Origin: Angiostrongylus vasorum
Lineage: Eukaryota > Nematoda > Chromadorea > Rhabditida > Metastrongylidae
NCBI GenBank assembly: GCA_018806985.1
Contig: JADANN010000380.1
Location: forward strand, 2,172,501-2,236,500
Reading direction: 5' to 3'
DNA: 64,000 bases
How positions within the stretch are numbered: the stretch's first letter is position 1; each line of letters starts with the position of its first letter. The notes under the pieces are model-generated. The model saw nothing but the letters and a program-made list of their open reading frames with translations. It made no database searches and had not been told where the DNA came from. The position numbers were made by a program, and so were the translations under genes. Positions 45,776 to 60,500 of this stretch are shown in pieces.

Positions 45776-46887
45776 ATCTCCGTTAGCAGCAGTATGTGTT
45801 CTTGTATTGATACAAAAGATCGCATAACTTAATATATTTCTATTGTATCTCATCCTCTGTGGCTGGATGAGGGAACTCGTCCGGAGTACAGTTTCCTGTA
45901 GATTATGAAATCCAGAATAAAATAGCTCTTCTCAAACCATACCCAGTACATTTGTGCTGCGAATGCTATCGACTGAATACGCAAGGCCTAACAAACTATG
46001 TGCGACAAGATAAGCAGAAGAAATCGCATCGAAATCCACGTCATTCGTTCACTTTATCATCGATTGTTTCAACCAGTACTTCCTAACAAGTGAAGAAAGC
46101 AGCATGTGCACGGTAACTGGGCAAAAGGGCATATTTCTTTTGTTTTCAAAACAAAAAGTGCTAACCAGACTATTTAAATTACAATTCGCTTTAATTGTAC
46201 AGAATTTCTGTCGTGCAAAACGGGACATCTGTGGGCCGCCAACCAAAACATAGCTGATTTATGTTTTTCGGACATTTCTCTACTGTGTCTAGGGTGCCGC
46301 CTCATATGGACTAATTGCTAATGAATCAAATGGCTGTGGCGAAAGAGCATTGTATTTGAGAAAAGTCTCTGACCTGTTTCTGTATACAGGCCCAGTCGGG
46401 ATTCTTACAAGGGCTGCTCCAAAACGTTTCTACCACGCCCATCCACGTCCACCAGGCTACTTCCTCTTTCGTTGTACCCCCATCTTCTAGTTGAAATAAA
46501 TCTGTCATAAACGAGGGGTGTTTCATAGTAAGTACAGTGAACAACGTCACTGATGATCACAGAAAAAACAAAACTATAAGGAAGAAAGTATAGAACGTTC
46601 GCTCAATACTCCCTTAGCTTTTGTATGTACCATTGAAGAATTTATGGCGACGACACATTTCGGAAGCGTTCTATTAGCAATTTATGTTGCCCAATAGTTA
46701 CATCGTCCTCGATCAATTTACCGAAGAAATCTTCCCGTTCTTGGAAGAATTTTTGTTCGTAAGGCAGTGAGTCTTCTTCCCATTTATTAGCGTCAGCAAC
46801 TGCTTTTTGCACTGGGAGCCAAATAAAACGGTTTGCGTTGAGTTAGATTACTACTAGATTGTTAAATTAATTATGCATTGCTCGTTT

Positions 46888-47277
46888 GCTTAGATGGACC
46901 GTCTTCACCAGCTGTGCGTACTCCAGTACAATTTGCATTCTCCGATGATTTGGTGGTTTAGCCGCTATGGTTCCTTGGAGTCCCGAATTCAGTCTGGCCG
47001 AAGCCATCTTCGGATTGTCACACCCGAAGTAGTCACCGCCCTTGTGGATCAGAGGAAGATTTGCCGCCATGAGAACAGTTTGATACCAGGACGGTGATGA
47101 TTCCTGGTATTCGTATTGGCTTACTATTAGCTAGGCTTCCAGATGAAACGTCGGACTCATTTTCAGCTTGTGAAGCTGTCGTGAGGGAGGAATCCCTGCT
47201 GTACATCGCAGCCCAACAACACCTATGAACACTTCCCAACCACGATGAGGCGGCAAGCCGTTGGAAGGTAGGATACA
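46888..47277 (+). repeat. Family B interspersed repeat
   Basis: tagatggaccgtcttcacca to caagccgttggaagg. Confidence 0.75.
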
Positions 47278-48432
47278 CTACAGGACAAAAAACCGTGTCA
47301 AGTCCAAGTTACGAAATTTCTAACAGCTTCTGTTAAATTTACACCAGCATGCTGGTGCAAACTCATAAACAATCCGAATTAGACACCTGTACGTTGCTGT
47401 ATGTATTCCGCAGAACCCTGCTTTTTCTGTAGCAAACCATGCTCACCATATTGTTAGGAATATACCACGTTAAGAAAAGCCTAACAGTGCATTTGGAACT
47501 TCACAACTTTATTACTTCACAAACAGTCCTTTTCAACGAAACGCTCTGCATCGCAATTGGAGTTAGCTAACAAAAAAACTTAAAAATAGGATAAAGATAC
47601 AGATATTCGCAAATGGACGTAGTAATCGAACTGAATCGGTAAGCTTCAGAATAGAAAACCCCACAGATCTTTTGTTAAAGGAGGAATATTTAGTTGTTCC
47701 GCAAAGAAGGTGAAGCTGTGAAATGTCTATGTTGTAACTCTTACTAATTATTGAACCACTTTAAAATTATGAAAGTTGCAAGTTGTTCAAATAACATATG
47801 CCCATATCCACAGCACCCACACAATATACATTCACCGAAACCATGGTAGAAGAAAATTCTTATTGAAAGAACCTATATTTAAGTGAATTCTCGATATATC
47901 GAACCATCTAACTTTGAGGTAGTATATTCTCAAGATGTGGACATACGTTCAATCAAAGAACAGTGGTAAGCACACCACTTAAAGAAGACTTTAAGAGCTA
48001 ATCAACGGTGCATGTTCGTATGTTTACAGTACCATGTAGACCCGCCTCTCACGATTGGCACCTTTCTGATGAGGTACCGATCTTCTTGATTAGGCACTGT
48101 CATTGACACTCATGCATATTCTAAAAACAAGTGCCGTGAATGCGAAAATTTAATACATACAGGGCCCAATCCAAGCAGTTTCAGACAACATGTACCATAT
48201 GAATTGATGAAGCACCATGTCGGATTTGAGCGTAGTATACTACTAAGCTACTCGTGTGCAAATATGACTATCGGAGAGGAAAAAGAAAAGAAACCAAAGG
48301 TAGGAACGATGGAGAAAAGTGTGACACATTTCCTCGTCACGGCATCCATTTTCAAAACATTACGAAATTCAGTCAAAAAAAAAAAAAAGCAACAATCGAA
48401 AACTAGTTAGTAAATGTCCGTCGGCGAAGATG
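47278..48432. other. Spacer after FCHo stop, nothing recognised
   Basis: AT-rich 3' flank of FCHo; no clear AATAAA on the minus strand close to the stop. Confidence 0.5.
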
Positions 48433-48912
48433 TCACTTCCTGATCTCAGGTTCGCAGAAATACTTTCCAGCCATCACTTTACGTCGTACCATTGAAATGT
48501 GATATGTATCCGAAGACATAAGTGCGACGTTCACACCAGAAATCGTGGTGTCTGAGCACTGAAACTGGACATGTGCATGAGCTGCGTTAGATGGCCCGTC
48601 AGAGGCAAGATGTGCCCTTGCTTTAAGTGAACCAGCACAATCACCGTATCTTGATAACTCAGTCACCATCCAGGTTAATGAACTACTTTCAGCAGACCAA
48701 ATCGCAGGAGGGTCAGATGTTACATTGTTTACGTTTCCGGATAATTTTGTGGTGAAAGTCAAATTCAATAATGGTGCCGTTATCGAACATTCAGTGTTCA
48801 AGTGGTAGTCTATCCGAACATCTGTATGGTCTTCCTCACATTTCCAGTAAGTTGTCATCAACAGAGGTGGTTGGGTTACTCGTTCATCATCGCAAAGTTC
48901 GTACCGAACTAC
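48433..48912 (-). CDS. fcho-1: fcho last exon: C-terminal mu-homology subdomain
   Basis: 159 codons plus stop: [54 protein letters not shown], then [19 protein letters not shown] and stop. Preceded by a 2.8-kb intron. Confidence 0.95.
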   Translation of the reverse strand, partial: VVRYELCDDERVTQPPLLMTTYWKCEEDHTDVRIDYHLNTECSITAPLLNLTFTTKLSGNVNNVTSDPPAIWSAESSSLTWMVTELSRYGDCAGSLKARAHLASDGPSNAAHAHVQFQCSDTTISGVNVALMSSDTYHISMVRRKVMAGKYFCEPEIRK

Positions 48913-51487
48913 CTGAATGATCACATTTTGGGATAGGAATTTAAAATACGCCAGCTACTCCCACTATAAATTAGAGAATTAAGGACATTAAGAAATAGCA
49001 AATAAAGCTCAAGAAATCGTGATATGAACGACATGACAGTTGTATGCATGCGGATGTGAAATCTAGCAATAGGAACGATATGAAGAAGCACATCAAAAAA
49101 TACGCCTCATGTTCACTTGGGGAAGTTCGCCACGAACACCCTTAGAAAAGCGCCCTTGCCTTAAATGAACTGCAAAAATTAGGGAAGTATGAGCATTTTC
49201 TCGTCCTTCGTGCAGGCGAAGCCAGTAACTGAGTAAGCGTGTCAAAAGCGAATGGGTTAGGGATGGAAAACACATCTCCGCAGACTGGTGACTAAATAGG
49301 GTGGAGATTTAGAAAAGCCCTAGCGATATCTCGAGATGAATAAAACACCTCGTTCTTACAAGTGAGACAGTTTCAATGCCCAGTACTAGAAAATCTGGCT
49401 TTGTAGTGCTCTTGCCTTACTCAAACTTTATGAAATTCAGTCTCCTTTCCTACAACTCATTTGTCAGATAGAAATCTGCACCATGAACTACGAATTAGCA
49501 AAATCAACACTTGATGATAAGAAAATCGATATGCCGTAACAAAATTTAATTTCGCAGTGAGATCACAATACAAAGAGTTTCTACAGAGACCTTAACGTAG
49601 AAATAAGAAAGATACAAGAACAGGAATACAGAATCCGAAAATTTGGACCAGGGCTCCATATTGGATATGACGATCGCATGGGAATACTACTTCTCTCCTT
49701 CTTTGACCATTAGAATTTTATTTTCGCAAAAAGAAAACTACAGCACTTGAGTACGGGAATCTTAGAGGAGTACCACTTAAGCGTAAATCGACCACATCGT
49801 TGTCAACAGGAAAAGGAGACGATTTAATATTAGTGTCATTCCATCTTTTACAACGGATCAAATCACCGACTTCTTCGCCTGGTGATTACAAAATTAACCA
49901 CAGAATGGAGACAAATTCCAGCCATCGTGAGAAAGCAGGATAATAAGCCATATACAACGAGTTCAATATGTTCAGTATAATTTTTGTCCTAGTAAATTGT
50001 GAGTGGCGCGAAAAAACGACTCGATGAGAGAGTATGACATTCGGCGGAAAGCTCTTCGAAGCTCTACGACGAGCGCGATCGTTTTAACCAAAAGTGGACT
50101 CTTCACGTTTGCGGAACGCGGAACACGAAATCCTTGAGAAAACACACAAAAAGGAAAGAACATGAAAATATCCCCGAGATCTTTATAAGTACAACACTCT
50201 AATCTGCTCTGATTAAGATATGAGCCAAATTTCCATTGAAACATAGTCGATGATGAATGGTCTCATACAAATCTCTTTAGATCCAACAAAAACTATACCA
50301 GACCGTACCTTTTCCGCTAGCACATCACTAACAATCCTATCCGTTAGAACTGCACTTAGATGCTGGCAGTCTGACATAGCTCCTCCTACAGGCTGGCGAA
50401 CAGTACTTAACACTATTTCCAATATGCACGTTATTACAAGTGAGATGCTCTTGCGCTAATGCACGATGTTTCTGCATTACTCGGTCAGCCTACAATGCGC
50501 GCTCCACAAACTTTTAACAAAACCACATAAGTGCGCAAAAAACCTGAAGGAATCTCAATGAGTGTAACAGATCATATCCAAACACGGTCATGGGCATTTG
50601 TATAGCTCACTCCTTGTTCCGTTGCAAGGAAGACTCCCACAATTTTGTTCACATTGTTGACAAAGGTACCGAGGAGTCCTATTAAGAAGCAGCTGAAGGC
50701 ATTCCTCGGCATCTGCCGTCCCAATCTACTGTTTGTACAAGTCACTGCATCGCTATCGCATGCATTTCCTGTGAAAGCTTTTGTACCCTTCATAAACATT
50801 CTAAAATCTCCCTCTCAGCATTGTACCTAGTTCCTTCTGTCAAACTCCGCTTATTCTATGATGAATACAAGCTGCCCCGCCAGCTCTAGGCATAGTTTTT
50901 CCACAACTCTTTTCAGAGTTCTTTCCACAGTTCTCTCTATAGCTCTCTCTCTCTCTCTCTCTCTCTCTGCGAGTTCTCTTTATCAGAACCCTTACAGTAT
51001 CCTTTTTATAATGGCTCTGAAATCCTTCACCCTTCTGTATATCGTCACACCGTTAATATTATACCACTGTTATTCCATATTAACGGTTACAACACAAGCT
51101 TGAAATTGTGTTCTGTAACAACGCACAAAAAGTCCAGCGTGGCATATTCACACAAGGCGAGTAGTCAGTCGAGCTAATAACTAGCTGTTCTAATTATATT
51201 TCTATCACTGTGTACGCTACCACACCTCCGGGTTCGAAAAATTGGTGTATTTTGTCCGGAAAAAGGTCCTTCCGATCCATAAAGACTGGCAACCGCCTAT
51301 TGTGAAGAATTGGATGCACCATAGCATAGCTGTCCAAGGATTCTAGGGAGAATCGACTGGACTAGCATTAATCGACACCCATCAAGAACAGCGAAATCCT
51401 CAAAGAGAAGCCACTGAAAAACTCCGAAACCGTGAATGATGATTTGCGTAAGTGAAGTGCTAACATCCATACAATACGTGGTTTCGC

Positions 51488-51573
<86 letters not shown>

Positions 51574-54500
51574 CGTATACAGATATGTTTGCATATGCAT
51601 ACATATACATATATACACCCACATGGATATATACATAGATACATGTACGTATACATACATATATGTGCTATATGTATACATGTATGCATAAATACATACA
51701 TTGTGTGCATATATATTTATATATACATGTTTGTAAATTCGAAATTCCAACTTCGGCATTGAAAAACGTCGCTGCTGGCTTCTCTTTCTGCTGTGTAAGT
51801 AACCAATTAGCTAGCCCAAGACGATCGAGTTGGTAACAGTAGTTTGAATCACGCTGTGACCGTACAGAGCTCGGAAGTAGAAGCTGAAATCAGCATATTT
51901 CCTTCTATAATAACCAAAACAATAGCCACGTTATTCCGATGAGGAAACTTACTTGTTTATTAGGAAGGACCAATTTCACCATTTCAGCATCAATAAGAGT
52001 AAACTGAAGTGGTTCAATATCAGAATGCATATCAGTTAGTAAGGGAAGTGATGAGGCAGGAAATGAGATCAATACTGTTCCAAACGTCCTCGTTACACGC
52101 CTGGAGCATCCAATTAAGCCTATTAAACAAACAGGACAGATGAAACGTGTTAATCGCATAACTCTGAAGTAAAACGAGCTCAACTCTTCATCTCGATATA
52201 ACAGGAGAGATTTACTACCGTACCGGAATGAACTGGATGCAAATTTGTACTAAGATAATAGGAGTTAAATCAATGAGGACACTTAAAGGTGAAGTCGGTG
52301 GAAATTATGGAGGTTTTCATAAAAAGTAAGAAAAACAGAATAAAGGATACTCACTCATTTACATTGGCACTTTTAAACCAAACGTGAGAATATTCGTTGA
52401 CCGCCATTGCAATTGGCACACGATGTTCACTAATGGTGGCCTAAACATCAACAAAATAGAAGGATAGGTGTCTGAAAAACTGACAATGAATAAAAAAAAG
52501 TAAAAAATAGATTGATGAGTATTGCTATAAAAACGATTCAGAAACTCTTTGCACAGTTGGTATTGATGGTTCGCCTCCAAAAACCCAACGACCACCACCA
52601 CGTTGTCATTCGTTTCAATCACTCTTCATCTTCCCAAAGGTGGTCTGCCCCCACGAATCTAGCCTATTATCATTATCATTCTGGAAGGGACAATTATGAT
52701 CTATGAATACATCTGAGTTGGAACAAGAGTGGAAAACTTCTTCTTACATTCTAGACCATTCAATATCACTTCATTTAGCAACCTACAAAGTAGGAAAAAG
52801 ATTAAAAAAAAGGCCACTCAAAATACAAAATGTGCCAAAAACTGTAGAGTTACCTGCATGAGATTCGCTGTAGATTGGGAAATATTAAACGATGATTCTC
52901 CTAGAGAAGTGTCATTGCTGTTTACCGCAAACGATGATCCCCATTCTGTTGAACCCGAGGATTCCTATAAAAAACTTTACGCTTTTTACTTGAAGTGCGT
53001 ATACAAAGAGAACATAGTGGAAGAAAATAAGGAGGGAACAATGACTTTTGTTTAAAAAACAATCAATAACTATTATCCAAAAATAGCCTTACGGTAGATC
53101 TTAGGAACGACAACAGCCAAGAAGTGGTTAGAGCGCAAAATTATGTCACCTGTTTCCTTCCTCATTGCTTCAAAAGACAACCAATGACCACGAAAAAAAG
53201 TAAGCCATACTAAGGGATTCTTTGGAATCAATACCTTCTGTAGAACATTGCTCACACCAAAAGCAGAATTATAAGTGGGAGTGTTGCTTCGCGGTCGTGC
53301 TCGCGCTATACCAGTTACAGGACCCATAGAGGCAGAAAAATTCAGAGGAGCATTGCTTCGACCAAACTCTGACTCTGTAAAACGGAATGACATATTAAAT
53401 TCCATATACTGAAGTGAACCAAAGTGACCATCAAATGATATAAACCCAAAATTATAAAGGATCCCACTTATAACTTATAAAAAATAAAGAAGTCGGCTGT
53501 ATATTTATTTTAACTGTATGACTGTTAAATTTGTCAAGAACCATAGAAGAAACAATCCTATAATGAACGTTTTTTATGAAGACTTTTATATCTGGTCTCA
53601 AGAAAGTGTTCAAAAACCAATAAACCTGAATAATATTGACACATAAGTTGCAGAATTAGACAAAATTGTACCGCTAAAGTTCGATCTGTATCGACCATCA
53701 GCCGTATGACACGGACGTAGTGGTTTCAGGCTAGCACCTGTCAACGACTGTGAAAACATGAGTGGGCGACTGGAACCGATAAACCAAGGGTCCTGAAATG
53801 CTCTTTTATCTCGGAGAAAACTCCCATTCTGTCATTACCGCTCCTGCAAATTTCCTTTTCCGATGCTTGGAAATAAGGAAGAGCAGTCGAAAACCGCTAA
53901 AGCCCATGTTTACAAAGAAATTGCGTTAATGGCACAAATCTACCAAAAACAATTAAAAAATGTTAGAGAATCAACTTATACATGGGGGGAACAAAGCAAT
54001 AAGAGACGCATGTACTACAGTAGCTAGAAGTGCACTGCGATGCACATGTGCACGTTTTCCATCACACATGAGTCAGCAAATTTGTACCAGACTTCTCTGG
54101 AGGATAGCAGCATTGATTTAAAACATCGTTAGGCCACCGCTAGTCAGTGTATGGGGCACATATGCATTCAGTCCCCCTCCAACAATGCTTAGTGAAGTCG
54201 AATGCACGGCGCATCCCTCAAGGATTCATCAACGTTGAGAGGTCAATCCATTATCGTTGAAAAAAGCAAAACTCTTTAAATTTTAAAACTAGAACGCTAG
54301 CTGTAGCTAAAACGAAAAAAAAAGCAAAAAAGTGTACAAACAAAGTTAAACCTTAGCATATCCACACTTCAACATTTATCGAAAATTAACTCAATTAAGG
54401 TCCAAACGATGACCGAGTAGCGCAAAGGCAGTCATGCCGTTCGACAGGAGCATAGTGCAAGATCAACACCGCCTTCGGCTCAGCAAGTCTCCCAATACTC

Positions 54501-57500
54501 TGGAGTAGAAAAAGTGGTACCAGAGTTGTTTGGGAACACCTCTCTCCCTCCAATCCATGTGGGAACTCTCTAGCACGGCTATCTCAAGATTCCAGCAAAA
54601 AATCGACTCGATTAGCAGTCAGTGGCACTCATAACGAACATAGAAATCTTCACAGGTCTTTCAGAGATCTGCCCACCTTATCAAATGTACTGCTCCTACA
54701 AATACTAATATGTCCTATAGCGTCGCGTAATTCATCCACTGACGCATTCAGAGGCCGTGTTGAATCCACCGGTCTTATCGTTAAACTTCGTATTTTCGAA
54801 CGTTGTAGTGCATTCTCGTCCTGAAACAGAAGAACACAAGTCCTACAGAGAAATCGAACTATCGCGCTCATTGAACACCTTGGTTCTGAATAACGTAAAT
54901 AAGCTCTCATCTGAATATGAATTATTCATTTAGCATAGCAAATACATAATCTTTCCACCATCGAGTAGTAATAATAAGCATTACGTGCCAATTCACGATA
55001 GTGTTTGAATAAATTAGTACGTAGTTGTTACAATTCTTCACGATGAAAGCAAATGACTTTTTGAACGTCCTAGTACTCGTTCATGTCTGCTACTCAATAA
55101 ACCGTCCGTTAGATGAAATTAGTGAACTGTATCCGTGCAGCGTAGTGGTCAGCTGCAATATACACATAGTCGTTAGTTCGACAGGTGCCCCAGGTTCACC
55201 AAGTCTATTTTTCCGGGTCCGCAAGTTGACAGCAGACTGGTCTGGAAAAAGTAGCAGCACTGAACTGATACATTGGTGGGTCATTGCAAGTCACTGCACA
55301 GGTCAAATATGCATTCAGTCACCTCTAACGATGCCTAATGAAGTCCAATACATAGTGGATCCCTTGAGGATCAGTAACGTCGAGCGCTTTATTCCCCTGT
55401 ATTTTACTTCCACTATAGATACTTCAGCCATTTTATAGAACACATAAAATCCAGAAAATTTAAATATGCGTGTTATCATTCTACTAAACTAACTTTACAG
55501 TTTTTAATGGAGATTCACTGCCCCACCTCATCACTGCTACTACATGATGACCAGTTTGTATCCTCTTTGTCGTTTTCTTTTTCTCTTATCGTATAACCTT
55601 CATCGTCAACGCTGGCTGGTGGAGGTGGAGCTAGAGGTAAATCAAGGAGGTTAACTGAGCCGTTGGTGCGCTAAATGTCGTAAAATTGGATCCAGAAAAA
55701 GCTCAGTTGAGCTTGTCATTTATGTTATAAGAAAAGTACAATCTCTTACTGCTTATGAGCAGCTCCAATAACTATTTCGAACTTGAAACACAAGTTTGGT
55801 TGACTTTTTTCGATACATTTTGATCTTTATTGGAAACTCACTTTGTCATCGCTTTTAGTACTACTGGTCGTACTGTGCACATCATCCGTACTGAAAACAC
55901 CTTTGTAATCTGACTACTTGACGAAAGATGCATGTAAACAACGATATAACAGAGAAATAACATGGAAATAATTCAATCCATGTAAATAGGAATTGTTCAC
56001 TTGGATAAACCTGCCACAATGCTTTAAGTTCTATATTATCCCTATTCTTTCTTCATGGCAGGGTGCGATGTGTAATACAACAACAACGATGCAGAGATAT
56101 GTTCAAAATTCGGAACAACATTTTGGTTTTGAATTTGGTGTAGTGGATAGCAAGCGAGCCCCCAAAAAGGTTAATTGTGGGTTCAAATCCCAACTGAGCT
56201 TCCGAGTTTCGATTACATCTCAGCATCACTGTGATTGTATAACACATCGTACCCCTGTCATGAAAAAAAGAATAGGCAGCAAATAAAAAAAATAAAAGCT
56301 GAAACATCGTCATTTGGACTGCAGCTACAACTCAACAGTGTCTAATGCCGATTTAGGCACCCCAGATAATTCCATTGAGAGTCAACTGTTGACAGCACCA
56401 ATAGATTAAAAAAGACCGAGACAAATGCAAAGCAAGGGTCTCCGTTAGCTCGAGCACCCGGTAAGAGTAATCACGGATTCAGAGCCCAACTTAGGTTCTA
56501 AGTTTTGCTCATATTTGTTATAATCCAAAATTTCGATATTAGTAGAAGTCAAGAGCAGCCTATACTAAAATTTCCAATCAGAGACAAACAACCTGAGAAC
56601 TAATCCTTCGAATTCTTCATCACTGCTAGAAAGAAGTGATTTTACTAGTTTAAAATATACAACTACGTGCATTTTGGAACTGGAGGTAAACTTCTGAACG
56701 CAAAAAAGAATTATCTAAGAGAAGATCTGTGAAGAGTCATGGTTTTTCCTCAGAAAAATTAAGAAAGAGCACCAAGTAGATATACTGGTTGTCCTCAAAA
56801 CATAAGAATTTCAATTAGTGAACATGTGGGAACCCTACAGTGAGAAAAATTGTCAATCAACCTCTAAATCACAAAATACAAGCATTCGTCTTTTCCTTTA
56901 GCGGTGTACAGAACTGTCTGCATAGAAGTCGAATAAAAAACAAGCCTTTCGTCAAATTAACTTCTTGATTATTCAAACGTTTAAGTGCCACAAGTTGAAA
57001 GAAAGACATAAACTGTTAGTTTTGTAGATGAAGTATTTCTAGAAGTTATTTAAGCACTGATTTAAACGAATTCTAAAAAAAAGAGAAAAAAATAATACGA
57101 ATAGGTTTATAAACCAGGTAGCACAAATCGGAAAAGAACAAAACGGTGGTGAAGGTAACAATATTTTGCTTAGGGCTTGCAGTATACTTTCTGAACATGA
57201 AACTTAATCCAAATATTACCGTAACATAAGCGAAGCATAAACGAGAATTGTACCTAATCACATCGCTTTTCTCCACAGTGGTGTTGATGTCCGACATTGA
57301 CTTTTTCGATCGCTTGTTTTGTCGGAACTTGAACAAACCTATAACGAAATAAACGTACACGAGATCTGCAAATACTACTGGTATGGTCTTTTAAAAAAGA
57401 CTTTTGGTTGCACTTTTTCATCCAGAAACACATTTGGAAAATTTGTAACCAGGGCTATGTACAACTCGGAAAGTCGTAATGTATCAAAACCTTGTTTTAT

Positions 57501-60500
57501 TTGATGTATGCACACCAAATATTGCAGACCCGGACTGTCGTTTAACAGAAAAAAAAAGAAAAAAAAGAAAACTAAATTATCACCAGAACCTAAATTCTTA
57601 ACTTGATCCAAGTAGGGGACATGAGGTAGCTTAAGTTTTCGTTTCCTAAGATCTCCGAATCCCCCGGCAGCAAACTCTAATGTCGTCATTAAAATCTTTG
57701 CAAAACTTCAAACTTCGAAGATCTACATAACATATAAATTAAGAGTGGTTCATTTTTATTCGCTTTTAATAAGCAATAAAAAAAATTGAGACGAGATAAT
57801 ATCCAAACATTCAGAGGCCCTAATATGTCCAATTAGTTTCCAAGTTCTTTGTTCTTTCAAGGAAACCCAAACCCCTAGAGAAATACCCTCATTCACCTAC
57901 TTTCCACTACGCTACGTTGTCAGCATTAAACTGATCAATCTCACTACACTTAAGAAGGGCCCGATTTTCCGATCATTAATCCACTTTTATGAATAATTAG
58001 GATTGGTGAAGCTAATCAAACAAGCTGTGTTGAGGAACAACACTAATCAGAACTAGAAATGTATAATGAAGAACAGCAGGTGCAATAACACTTCCTACGT
58101 ACACTTGCAACAGAAGAAAGAAAAAGGTGATTAATCCTTAAATAGCCACTGCTACTCTCCAGCAAAACGGGAGCGAATACGTTTAGAAAACTATAAATGT
58201 CCCTTGTGTTGAGAGTTTATCACCTTATAATGTGTGAATGGTTTTCATAGGCGTCGAACTTTGATCAGTTGCGATGATGTCGATCTCCCACCTATGCTAA
58301 GAAGGAAGAAATCTTCATTCGGAACGTTGTTATGAGCTAACCAGTTTTGAATCACCATGACCTTAATTGAAATCCAATCACATAATGGCAAAACCCTTTC
58401 GCATCCACGAGGAACAGTAAATGTAAAAGCATAGGAACGCCTCAGCAATGGTTCTCTAAACTCAAGGGAAATAAAGCAATGACAAGCCACCAAAACGAGC
58501 CACTTATGCAAAAATTCTTCTTACATCAAATTCGCTCCCACTTTCTTATATGCATCCAGCAGACATCTTTTACTATCTACTTACCAGTGCATAAAACTAT
58601 TATTAACTAGAAACTAGGCTTTCTTCACTATATCTCGGGTAAAGTTTAAACCGTGAAAGAAAAATATAAGACTTAATTTCATCAGACTTTATATCTAAAA
58701 GATTTTAAAGTTGGTAAAACAAGACTTCCAAATATGGCGCAATAATTCACCATCCTCTTGATGAACAAAGAGGAGATTATTATTACATACAGTACTTATT
58801 CATTCATAATAGCTGACGCTCCACCAGCTAGTTTGTAACCATTTGTACTACCGTGTATGCGGAACATAGAATTATATAACTTGCCCTAACAATAGAGACG
58901 ATGAATGTTCGGGCTCGGTGTGCCTAGTATATTGCGTGCGGGGGGAAAATACGTTGGCTGAACGGGTAGAGCGTTCTGCTTCCGTATAAAAGAGCACCTA
59001 CTGGCGAAACTTAAAGTGAAACAAAATTCCACTAATGCATAGTACATGAAGGCACAACGAAAAAGACTTCAAAGCAAAAGTCACTATTCCCGCACAGGAG
59101 CCCAACACAACAGTACTTAAACCTCTTTAAGTGTTTAAGATAAATTCCAAAAAATTCAAAAAATGAATCGCAGAGTGAAGTGCCTTGTGATCATGCGTGA
59201 GTTCGCGCCACATCTCAGGCTGATTTTTTAAGCCAGGCACATACCTCATCCATGTGGGATTCTGTGCAGCAGGTCTCCAACAATAACTGGAGGACATACA
59301 AAGAACAAAACGGTGGCTGTCTAATCTGTTTATTAATCTGTTTATTATGCAAACGTAAATTTGTGTTTCAAGTTCTACATGCTGAGGTTATGAAAATGTT
59401 TGACTGAGTATATTGTTAGTCAATTTGACTTTTCCAGGTTCTGCAGAAGGCAAAACCACTGAGACGTCAGCTATTATGAATGAATAAATACTGCTATAAC
59501 AACCTCCTGCTTACTCATCAAGAAAAACAGTACATTATTGACCAATACCGAGGTTAAAAGAATGCTGGTATTGCGATTTCCTACATAGTGCAATAAATGC
59601 GATGTACTCTGAAATGTCTCCTGCTGAAGATATGTAACTGCGAAAAAAAAGTCCAACAAATTTTAATCAGTTCCATGGCTCCTTGCGATAGATAGTATAT
59701 GTTACAGCAAGCTGGAATCGCTGTGCTAAATTGCCATCTGGTATACGAAAAATGTGTGGGCCACCACGTTTCGATATGGAACCATAATGAGGGAGGCGTG
59801 TTTATTTTTTATTCCATGGGATCCAACCCTCAAATACAGCTACAAAGCGGAGTGACAACAGGAATAAAAACCAAATAAATTGGAATTTATACAATTATCT
59901 AATCCTGCGTATGCGCACCAGCAGCGAGCTACAGCGGAGACCACTGCAATTGCAAAGGTATCACATAGAAGATCACACCATCTACAATGTTATAGTCACC
60001 AATTTAACGCTGAGAATACCTTGAGTAGGACGTCCAAAGGACACCACATTGGAATCCATAAGCTAAAGTGGCGTGAACAGAGAGAAGTTTTTAGAAATCG
60101 TCAAAAAAAGGTGGTTAGGATTACTCGCAGCAACTGATAAATGCAGAATCGCACTTTTCGATGTTGAAAATAGGAATCTTATAGTAATCAACACCATAAT
60201 AAAATTAACCAGATCTTGTTTTAACACTGTCGACTTTAATATTCTCACACTCGACATTATAAACCACGATGAGGCTCAATAAATAGCGGATAGACAAAAC
60301 AAATTTGAGTTTTGAAAGTCTAAAAAAAGAAGTAAATTAGGACCGTAAACAGAAGAAAACAGTAATGAAGGCTGGCGTGAGGAGGCTGAAAAAAAAGCAT
60401 CATAACACCAGCCGAAGGTTCATCAACATGAAGATAAAGGTAGACCATATCCAGTTCTGAAACTCAGAGTGGTGTCATCGTTGGAAATGAGAGCGCTAGA

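Noticed and set aside
50213..50799. Extra FCHo exons between 51752 and 48912
   Set aside because: Their frames need phases the flanking exons do not offer, and the mu-homology domain is already continuous.
56130..56200. tRNA gene at the GTTCAAATCC box
   Set aside because: Part of the family D SINE; no convincing cloverleaf.
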